This document shows, piece by piece, positions 15,729-22,080 of a stretch of 24,747 nucleotides of DNA. Every line of letters begins with the position of its first letter. The stretch's first letter is position 1. Position numbers and translations under genes: made by a program. The stretch is taken from NCBI GenBank assembly GCA_052144935.1, contig JBKQPR010000115.1, positions 1 to 24,747 of the forward strand. Reading direction: 5' to 3'. This stretch comes from JOPF133 sp052144935. Its GTDB lineage: Bacteria; Acidobacteriota; Terriglobia; Bryobacterales; Bryobacteraceae. The notes beneath the pieces were generated by a model that worked only from the letters and a program-made list of their open reading frames with translations, had not been told where the DNA came from and did not search any database.

Positions 15729-17912
15729 TCAGCGGGCATGGACCGCGGAAACAGCAAAGTCCGCGCCCTCCTGGTGACAGACCTGGCAGGATTCGGCAAA
15801 CGGCGACGTCATCTGATACGCGTGGGCGGCGGCGTCTGCTCCATTGTGACAACCCAGGCATGCGGAAGCCGTCGGCTGGAGCGGTGAATAAAAGAAGGTA
15901 GGATCGACCGTTGGGATCAACCCCGCCGGCAAGGGCACCGTGTACGTCGTTCCCATATGGCACTTGGCGCAGTCGCGCTGGTCGCCGGGGAATAGAAGCC
16001 CGTTGAAGTTGGTGGTGTTAACCGTAACACTGCCTATGAGCGACGAACCCATGTGAAGTCCCATGATCATGGTCCGGAAATTAACCGATGTCGCGGGGGT
16101 ATTGTTATCGACATGGTTGGGGTTATGGCACAGGATACAGTATTGGGTATTCCTGCGCTCGTTTCCCCCATGGTGCGCTAAGGTTTCATGGCACTGATTG
16201 CAGTTGCTGACGGCTACCACGGTCCGTCGCGGCACCACCGGGCTCCCGTCAACGCTGAAGTAGAAGACAGGATTGAATGCGCTCTGCCGCACAGCAAAGC
16301 TCTGCCCCAAGAGGGATCCCGTGATCGTCAGATTCTGGTAGCCCTCTGCCCCGACCGCCCAAGTCCCGCTGGCGTTGGACGGCATGGCTCCCGTCATGGT
16401 GTAAGTGTATACGCTGGGTCCGCCTGTGGCCGTCAGCGCAGACTCAAACCAGGGGTTGTTCCCCGCGGCATCCCCAAAAGTCCCCTGAAAGCCGGTCGCC
16501 GGGAGGAGGTAGGCATAGTCGGAAGTCGGTCCGGAGATGGCCAGGTTTAAGCTGTTCAGCTTGGACACGGCCACGGGATTCCCCCCGTTGTCGGTGACCG
16601 TAAAGCTTACCGTAGGATGGTTGCCTGGAGTGGCGTTGGTTACGTTAGTGATTGCCAGATTGATCCCGGTGAGCTGCTTCGATTTCCACGGCATCGTGTG
16701 CACTCCGGTTACGGAGAGGTCGAACTCCAAGCCGGTGTCCGCCTGGTGGCAAATACTACATTGCGTATCGTCCGACTGAACCCCGCCGGGATGGTTTAGC
16801 CCCGTCGCGAAATTCACGTTATCGTGGCAGGAACCGCAAGCCGCCCGAGTGGGATTCGTCATCCAGTTATTCGCCTGCGTGGCCTTCTGATGGCAGGTGG
16901 TGCAGTTGCGGACATCCTGCGGATAGATGACGCTGGAAAAGTCATTCAACGATTGTTGGTCCCCGATAATCTGGTACGGTATTCCGGGCGGCACAAAGCC
17001 GGCAGGCTCGGGAGCCAGGGTGGCCCCTGTGCCCACAGTTGCGGTGCTGAGTCCGTTGACTCCGAGAATGTTCAGAGGCTGGCCAGTCTCGCTGGGCTTA
17101 TTCGCGCCCATGTGGATCTTGTGGATGTAAACCTTAAAGTCCAGCGAGTTCCCGGTATATGGGTCCTCGTTGCCTGGATTATGGCAGAGGACGCAAAGGT
17201 GGACATCCTGGCGCAGTCCCCCATGTACTGCCAGCGGATCGTGGCACTGGTTGCAGGCCGCTGTCGCCACGACGTCCCGCACCTGCGTAACCGGAGCACC
17301 CGAGGGGACAAAGTCGTACGTCGCATTGGCCACGGTCCCTAGCGAGTTCAAGGGAAAGCCGAACGCGCTCAAATCCCTTCGGGCAAACATCCCCAGCGTA
17401 GTGGTGCTGTTGGTGTCAAAGCTGGAGGGCAACTGGTTGCCGAAGGTGTAAGTGTAGACTCCATTGCCGAGGCTGCCGTAAGTCCCGCCGGAATCCGTGG
17501 TGGGCTGGTTAAAGCTATTTCCCACGGTGCAGGTCTTACAGCCGGCGACGGGCGCCGAGGCGGTTACGAGGTTAGTAAAGTAATTAGTGTACTGCGTATC
17601 TCCGGGCCTGATGCGGGAGAGCACGAAACTGGTGCTGACTGGTCCGGCGGTTTGGAGACCCAACTGATCCAGCCCCTGGCCCGCATCGTCGGTGATCTGA
17701 AAAGTCACGGCAACGCTGGTCCCATTAATCGCCACCTTCTGGATCGTGAGCTGCAGACCCGGAGTCAGAACCGACTCCAGAGCGGGATCGGCGCTAAGAT
17801 AGTACCTTTTTTCGCCGACTCGATACGTGGGCTTGATCCCGTCTCCAGCGAGAGTTAAGCCAGCACCGAAGAAGATTAAGGTGAACAAGACATAAAATAA
17901 CTTCCGGCTCAT
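15729..17912 (-). CDS. OmcA/MtrC-family decahaem cytochrome c
   Basis: The 727-residue protein has a signal peptide (MSRKLFYVLFTLIFFGAGLTLAG). It is laid out as two beta-domain/pentahaem halves. The first five CXXCH begin near residues 220, 240, 337, 359 and 385, and the second five lie in the last 160 residues (CNQCH, CILCH, CAKCH, CLGCH, CQVCH). A CKTC pair without histidine (residues 125-128) in the first beta-domain may be a disulfide. This is the arrangement of MtrC/OmcA, which deliver electrons to extracellular acceptors. Unlike those lipoproteins, the signal has no lipobox cysteine. GGGAGG precedes the ATG. The porin and hexahaem genes follow on the same strand, making a complete conduit. 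Confidence 0.93.
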   Translation of the reverse strand: MSRKLFYVLFTLIFFGAGLTLAGDGIKPTYRVGEKRYYLSADPALESVLTPGLQLTIQKVAINGTSVAVTFQITDDAGQGLDQLGLQTAGPVSTSFVLSRIRPGDTQYTNYFTNLVTASAPVAGCKTCTVGNSFNQPTTDSGGTYGSLGNGVYTYTFGNQLPSSFDTNSTTTLGMFARRDLSAFGFPLNSLGTVANATYDFVPSGAPVTQVRDVVATAACNQCHDPLAVHGGLRQDVHLCVLCHNPGNEDPYTGNSLDFKVYIHKIHMGANKPSETGQPLNILGVNGLSTATVGTGATLAPEPAGFVPPGIPYQIIGDQQSLNDFSSVIYPQDVRNCTTCHQKATQANNWMTNPTRAACGSCHDNVNFATGLNHPGGVQSDDTQCSICHQADTGLEFDLSVTGVHTMPWKSKQLTGINLAITNVTNATPGNHPTVSFTVTDNGGNPVAVSKLNSLNLAISGPTSDYAYLLPATGFQGTFGDAAGNNPWFESALTATGGPSVYTYTMTGAMPSNASGTWAVGAEGYQNLTITGSLLGQSFAVRQSAFNPVFYFSVDGSPVVPRRTVVAVSNCNQCHETLAHHGGNERRNTQYCILCHNPNHVDNNTPATSVNFRTMIMGLHMGSSLIGSVTVNTTNFNGLLFPGDQRDCAKCHMGTTYTVPLPAGLIPTVDPTFFYSPLQPTASACLGCHNGADAAAHAYQMTSPFAESCQVCHQEGADFAVSAVHAR

Positions 17913-17944
17913 AACGGCCTCCCTTGATTCTCAACTGGCCAGGC

Positions 17945-18102
17945 AGTGGCGTTTCAGCCTCGTTTGCGTCCTTTAGCCCAGCCTTTGTGCAGTTCAACGG
18001 GTCCTGCACTCCGAAATTCCTTTTGCCATATCCCGCTGCGCGGCCGGCGGTTGCGATCAGTCTGTCAATGACAGCCAAAAGCAATCAGGTAGTCGCCCGC
18101 AT
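17945..18102 (-). pseudogene. Decayed second copy of the cupredoxin gene
   Basis: The sequence begins with the same ribosome site and start as the intact cupredoxin gene at 11986 (GGAGTCTGAC then ATGCGG). It follows that gene through the signal-peptide region with many matches. The frame meets TGA after five codons, and similarity ends after about 50 codons, before the copper-binding part. The remnant fills the space before the OmcA/MtrC-like gene, whose own ribosome site lies just after it. Confidence 0.75.
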
Positions 18103-18150
18103 ATGTCAGACTCCTTTCTAAAAAACGCGGATCAGAGCTCCGAATTCCGC

Positions 18151-18182
18151 CAGCGGCTGCCGGATATTCTTCGGAGCCGCTG
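18151..18182 (-). promoter_or_regulatory. Conserved hairpin after the HAO-like gene
   Basis: CAGCGGCT (18151-18158) pairs perfectly with AGCCGCTG (18175-18182) around a 16-base centre with ATATTCTT. The hairpin begins about 19 bases after the HAO-like stop codon. The T-run on the minus strand comes about 25 bases later, so it is not a textbook intrinsic terminator. It matches the hairpin at 12034-12064. Confidence 0.55.
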
Positions 18183-18200
18183 TGTCATTTTTCGTGGCCC

Positions 18201-19664
18201 TCACCTCTTCAATGCGGCTGCGCGCATTTGCTTCTCCATTTCCTGAATATGGTTCAGACTCGTCTGCAATCGGGCATAACCCTCTGAATAAACGCCGGCG
18301 GGCGACTCGTGATATGCGCTCAGCGCCGTCCGCACATTTTCCTGGCCAGCCATGTTCAGGAACGCCTTCTCGATCTCGCTCAACGGCGGCAGGGGTTGGG
18401 GAGCGGTGGCGTTACTGGTGGCCTGCGGCGCGACAGTTTGATAACGTTGCGCCAGCGCCGACGACGGCAACGGCAACAAACCGTCGCGTGCCAACCCATC
18501 CAGCACCGAGCGGGCGCGCAGCACCAGAAGGTCGCTAGCGAGCTTGACCTCGTCGGCGGCGTTCAGGTAGTCGCCGGCGAACTTCTCCGAATGGCAGTTC
18601 CGGCAAACCAGCACCATGGACTTCCGCTGCGGGTCGAACTGGTTTCGGACCTGTGCAAAGAACGCCTTATAGCCTGCTTCCGTCGCCTGCTGCCCCTCCG
18701 CGAGAAGCGGCTGCAGTCCTCGATTCCAAATGCTTTTCGCGGTCATTTTGTGGGTGGTTTTCACGTCCCCGTATCGTTCGGCTTGGAGCATGTGGCAGGT
18801 GGCGCAGGTGGGCGAGCCATACCCGCCTTTGGTCAAAGCCTCCGGCATGCGCAGGTTCCAATTCCAGCGGCTTCCCTGGGCTTTGTAGATGGAACCGTGT
18901 TTGGATTGCAGGTATGCATCGAAGACCGGGATTCCCGTGCCGCTGTGGCAGGTCTGGCAGCTCTCCGGCTTGCGCGCTTCCGCGACATCGAAGCGATGGC
19001 GGGTGTGGCAGGAGATGCAGCCATTGCGGAGAATGCGGCCGGTGCCTTCATACTCGGGGTCCGGATCGAAGTAAGGCGGCGCCGTGGCGCCCTGTTGCGC
19101 GTAGATCACGTCGCGGCTCAACTGCAAAACCGGCGAAGGGATCCCCAGGAATTCAACCGCAGCCAAACTGCGCTTCCAGTTCTCCTCGGGAGGATCGAAG
19201 GTGTGACCGCCACCCTTGTCATACTCCTTATCCACGCTATCGTGGCACCCGCCGCAAACCGCGTCGGCTACCCGGCCGCGAGTTTGCGTGATGGTGGTGT
19301 GATTGTCGCCATGACACAGCACGCAGGTAATCTGGCCGTTGACAACCAGGAAAGCCTTGCGCTTTTCCGTCTTCTCCTTGGGAGCGCGCTGCTTCTTGAC
19401 CTCCTCATAGACGCTTGGGTTCTGGATGCCGGGGCTGCCCATGCTGCTGGCCTGAAATGCCGCCACCAGGTTGGGGGTGAATTTCTGATGGCACTTGACG
19501 CATTCCCCGGCTTCCTGAACGCCCTCAGGCTCCTTGATTTCCACTGCAATCTGCTGCGCGATACCTGGCAGGCACACGATCACGATGGCCGCCAGCAGCG
19601 CCAGCCCGGAAAAGATCCGCCGCCCACTCACCCGATTTCCTTTGTTGAGCATCATCTTCTTCAT
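18201..19664 (-). CDS. HAO-like heptahaem cytochrome c lacking the catalytic-haem motif
   Basis: From the ATG at 19664 the protein has 487 residues: a signal/anchor segment (IFSGLALLAAIVIVCLPGIAQ) and seven CXXCH motifs (CVKCH, CVLCH, CGGCH, CISCH, CQTCH, CATCH, CRNCH). CISCHTRHRFDVAEAR, the SKHGSIY after CQTCH, and SPTCATCHM are hallmarks of the hydroxylamine oxidoreductase family. That family normally has eight haems. By position, the missing motif is the fourth, the catalytic haem, which should lie in the roughly 75-residue gap between CGGCH and CISCH. A 130-residue helical, Pro/Ala-containing tail follows the last haem. It is therefore probably an electron-transfer relative, or a divergent enzyme, rather than a standard HAO. 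A TTG at 19697 is a weaker start. Confidence 0.85.
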   Translation of the reverse strand: MKKMMLNKGNRVSGRRIFSGLALLAAIVIVCLPGIAQQIAVEIKEPEGVQEAGECVKCHQKFTPNLVAAFQASSMGSPGIQNPSVYEEVKKQRAPKEKTEKRKAFLVVNGQITCVLCHGDNHTTITQTRGRVADAVCGGCHDSVDKEYDKGGGHTFDPPEENWKRSLAAVEFLGIPSPVLQLSRDVIYAQQGATAPPYFDPDPEYEGTGRILRNGCISCHTRHRFDVAEARKPESCQTCHSGTGIPVFDAYLQSKHGSIYKAQGSRWNWNLRMPEALTKGGYGSPTCATCHMLQAERYGDVKTTHKMTAKSIWNRGLQPLLAEGQQATEAGYKAFFAQVRNQFDPQRKSMVLVCRNCHSEKFAGDYLNAADEVKLASDLLVLRARSVLDGLARDGLLPLPSSALAQRYQTVAPQATSNATAPQPLPPLSEIEKAFLNMAGQENVRTALSAYHESPAGVYSEGYARLQTSLNHIQEMEKQMRAAALKR

Positions 19665-19701
19665 CCTGCTTTCGACCCCTTCGCGAAAAGCGCTCAACGA
19701 C

Positions 19702-20361
19702 TTATGAAACTGTAATGCATCGACACGGACACCCTATGCGCCTGGTAAGGCGGAACGCCGGCCCCTCGAAAGGCGATGCCCTGGCAGTGGAATCGTATAC
19801 GTCCAGGTAGGGGGCCATACTCCGAAGTTGAAAATCGGTGCGCCCATTATTTTGGGCGAGCAGCCGATTGCTCCCCAATGGCTCGGTAAACCGGGCCGCC
19901 GCCGCGGTTGGCTGGGTTTTCGGGTGAACCTCGTGGCACGTCATGCAGGTCAGGCGGCTGGCTCTGTGGCTGCTTCCTTTCCATAACAGCCGCTGGCTGT
20001 TCTCATGGCAGCGCAGGCAGGCGCTTTCCACGACTTCAGGCGGCATGCCGGTGAACCGCCGGATCAAGCCGCGGTTTCCCGACTGCACGTGTTGCAAGCC
20101 CGGGCCGTGGCAGCCTTCGCAACCTTGTGTGGTCACCGACAGCCTTTTTCGGGCGTGGATGGTGCGCGACCAGGTATCGTAGTAGTCCGGATGGCAGCGC
20201 CGGCAGGTTTCCGGTGGCACTGCAGTCCCTGCGGGTACCGGCGCCTGAGGATCGCCTCCGTATAGGCTTGACCACGGCAGGCCTACCGCGAACAGCAGGA
20301 ACAGCCGCAGTTCCGGCCGTAACCGTTGCGGCGTTGGACGGCTGAACATTGCAGCCGCCAT
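19702..20361 (-). CDS. Tetrahaem cytochrome equal to the N-terminal part of DmsE/MtrA
   Basis: The protein (219 residues from the ATG at 20361; a second ATG at 20349) has a signal peptide (LRLFLLFAVGLPWSSLYGGD). Four CXXCH follow: CRRCH, CEGCH, CLRCH and CMTCH. The pattern ETCRRCHPDYYDTW, GCEGCHGPGLQH, SACLRCHEN and LTCMTCHEVHPK matches haems 1-4 of DmsE/MtrA decahaem proteins, then stops. The remaining 80 residues have no haem, and the end (RRIGCPCRCITVS) looks out of frame. In the adjacent frame the last codons read GVPPYQAHRVSVSMHYSF, like a barrel protein's closing strand. This may be a working half-cytochrome with a scrambled tail or a recent deletion fusion. Ribosome signals are weak. 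Both ATGs are also present in the decayed copy near 12.35 kb. Confidence 0.75.
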   Translation of the reverse strand: MAAAMFSRPTPQRLRPELRLFLLFAVGLPWSSLYGGDPQAPVPAGTAVPPETCRRCHPDYYDTWSRTIHARKRLSVTTQGCEGCHGPGLQHVQSGNRGLIRRFTGMPPEVVESACLRCHENSQRLLWKGSSHRASRLTCMTCHEVHPKTQPTAAAARFTEPLGSNRLLAQNNGRTDFQLRSMAPYLDVYDSTARASPFEGPAFRLTRRIGCPCRCITVS

Positions 20362-20425
20362 AAGGCACTTCGGGTTCCAGCACTGAGCGGAGAACGATTG
20401 GCGTCCTCGAACGCTGCGCAAATCG

Positions 20426-20507
20426 GAGATTAGAAACCATTTATCTGGAAGGCGAGGAAGCCGTGTGGATGTCCGGCGGCAAGCTGGGCGAAACCATTCG
20501 GTCACAC
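20426..20507 (-). promoter_or_regulatory. Conserved intergenic block, copy 2
   Basis: Islands at 20426-20445 and 20476-20507 are shared with 12399-12480, with identical 50-base offset and a divergent stretch between. Each contains ATGGTTTC on the minus strand, 57 bases apart. The block lies 65-150 bases upstream of the tetrahaem start and downstream of the regulator gene. It is a reasonable place for a promoter or activator sites of the conduit operon. A GG-N10-GC sigma-54 core was not found in it by eye. Confidence 0.45.
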
Positions 20508-20627
20508 TCTCCACCGGTCCGGCGCCAGCATCGGCTTCAAGACACCAGGAACGCCGCGGAAATATCGCGAAAATCGGCCGTTGCCGAATTGTCACAGGGG
20601 AGTTGTAGCTACCACCCGTTACCCGGT

Positions 20628-22049
20628 TTACGGACCGCCAGGGGCTCGATAAAGGCGGGAATCGATACCGTATTTCCGCATCAGACGATGCAGCGCCGCC
20701 CGATCCATGCCGCAGAGCCTGGCAGCCTCTGTTACGTTGCCTTGTGTCCGCGTCAGCAGTTCCGTGATGCTTTGGCGCTCAAAATGCGCCACGCTCTTGC
20801 GCTTCTCCTCCCGAAACCCGACGCGCAGTTGCTGGGATCCGCTGAGAATCTCGTCGGCAAGGTCGAGGGGGGAGATGTACGGTTCTGCGGTGACCGAAAC
20901 CGCCCGCTCGATCACATTGCGCAGTTCCCGGACATTGCCAGGCCAGGGGTATTGCTCCAGGACCAGGAGCGCCGCTTCCGAAGCACCCAGTACCGGCCTT
21001 CCGGCTCGTCGGGCAAACGTCTGAAGAAAATGGTCCGCCAGCAGCGCGACATCGCCGGCGCGCTCACGCAGGGCTGGCACGCGGATACTCAATACGTTCA
21101 AGCGATAGAACAGATCGCCGCGGAATTTCTTGGCGGCTACCAAGCCGCTCAGATCCTGATGCGTGGCGGCAATGATGCGGATATCCAGGTTGACGAACGA
21201 CTGCCCTCCGAGCCGGCGGACCTGCCGCTCTTCCAACACGCGCAGCAGTTTGGCTTGCGTGGGCGGGCTCAGCTCTTCCAATTCGTCCAGAAACAGCGTG
21301 CCGCCGTGAGCCAACTCGATAAGCCCGCGCTGCAGCGCGACCGCTCCGGTGAAAGCTCCGCGCTCATGTCCAAACAGCTCGCTTTCCAGGAGCGGCTCCG
21401 GAAGCGCGGTGCAATCCACCGGTATGTAAGGGCCGCCCGACCGCAAACTGTTGGCATGAATGGCCCGCGCCAGCAATTCCTTGCCGGTGCCCGTCTCACC
21501 GGTCAGAATGACATTGGCATCGCCTTCGGCTGCGCAAGTGGCATTCCTTATCAGCTCCCGGACCGGCTCGCTGGCGCCCACGATTGAGCTGAAGTCCAAC
21601 TGGCGCCGGCGTGCGGCGCTCGCCGCTCCCAACTCCATGCGGCGCGCCCGGTGCTCGCCGCAGCGCTGCAATACCTTGCTCAGCTCCGCCGTGGTAAAGG
21701 GCTTGCGCAGGTAATCGAATGCCCCGGCTCGCGTGGCATCGATCGCCGTATCGATGGAAGCGTAGGCAGTGATCAGAACTACCATCGCATCGGGGTCGAG
21801 GCTCTTGACGGAGCGCAACAGCGCGAGCCCATCCATTTCCGGCATGCTCAGGTCGGTCAGGACGATTTCCGGGCGGCGCTGCTGGTACGCCTCCAATCCT
21901 GTCCTACCGGAACTCGCGGTGACGCAGTCGTAGCCCAGCCGTCGCAGAATGGCCGCACAATCATCCACGAAATCCGCCTCGTCATCGATGAGCAGGATGC
22001 AATCGCGTTTCCCCGCGCCCGAATTGCCCGAACTGTCTTCGCCGGTCAT
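20628..22049 (-). CDS. NtrC-family sigma-54-dependent response regulator
   Basis: The 473-residue protein has a receiver domain with acidic pocket (LLIDDEADF), phosphoacceptor D66 (VLTDLSMPEMDG) and the KPF lysine. The AAA+ domain follows with Walker A GETGTGKE (184-191), the sigma-54 contact loop GAFTGA (231-236), Walker B GGTLFLDELEEL and the PWPGNVREL sensor segment. A Fis-type helix-turn-helix closes the protein (NVTEAARLCGMDRAALHRLMRKYGI). It is complete and of usual length. It activates transcription with sigma-54 when phosphorylated, most likely by the sensor kinase encoded divergently 31 bases away. The cytochrome genes downstream on the same strand are probable targets. A fragment of a second copy lies near 12.7 kb. 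Confidence 0.96.
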   Translation of the reverse strand: MTGEDSSGNSGAGKRDCILLIDDEADFVDDCAAILRRLGYDCVTASSGRTGLEAYQQRRPEIVLTDLSMPEMDGLALLRSVKSLDPDAMVVLITAYASIDTAIDATRAGAFDYLRKPFTTAELSKVLQRCGEHRARRMELGAASAARRRQLDFSSIVGASEPVRELIRNATCAAEGDANVILTGETGTGKELLARAIHANSLRSGGPYIPVDCTALPEPLLESELFGHERGAFTGAVALQRGLIELAHGGTLFLDELEELSPPTQAKLLRVLEERQVRRLGGQSFVNLDIRIIAATHQDLSGLVAAKKFRGDLFYRLNVLSIRVPALRERAGDVALLADHFLQTFARRAGRPVLGASEAALLVLEQYPWPGNVRELRNVIERAVSVTAEPYISPLDLADEILSGSQQLRVGFREEKRKSVAHFERQSITELLTRTQGNVTEAARLCGMDRAALHRLMRKYGIDSRLYRAPGGP

Positions 22050-22065
22050 GGCGTTCTAGAGATGA

Positions 22066-22072
22066 TATAATA
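22066..22072. promoter_or_regulatory. Overlapping divergent -10 elements
   Basis: TATAAT (22066-22071) reads toward the sensor kinase, and TATTAT (22072-22067) reads toward the regulator, within the 31-base gap between the two starts. This AT-rich patch stands out in G+C-rich DNA. The -35 regions are poor on both sides (CGGTCA for the plus direction). Transcription toward the kinase would begin almost at its TTG start. Confidence 0.4.
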
Positions 22073-22080
22073 GTGCCCGC

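Noticed and set aside
14550..15887. Plus-strand open frame (445 codons) across the porin, hexahaem and decahaem genes
   Set aside because: It spans parts of three minus-strand genes and has no domain of its own.
17960..17981. Candidate sigma-54 promoter (GG-N10-GC) upstream of the OmcA/MtrC-like gene
   Set aside because: Only the invariant dinucleotides fit; the flanking bases (TGGGCT, ACGCAA) depart from TGGCAC/TTGCA, and one such match is expected by chance. No better sigma-54 site was found upstream of the cytochrome genes by eye.
18309..19715. Long plus-strand open frame (468 codons) opposite the HAO-like gene
   Set aside because: Antisense shadow; the minus strand has seven haem motifs and a signal peptide.
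20476..20507. Sigma-54-like ATGG...CAGCTTGCC within the conserved block
   Set aside because: The GG to GC spacing is 9 or 13 bases rather than 10, so it is not a usable sigma-54 core.
20463..21587. Plus-strand open frame (374 codons) opposite the regulator gene
   Set aside because: Antisense shadow of a complete NtrC-type protein.
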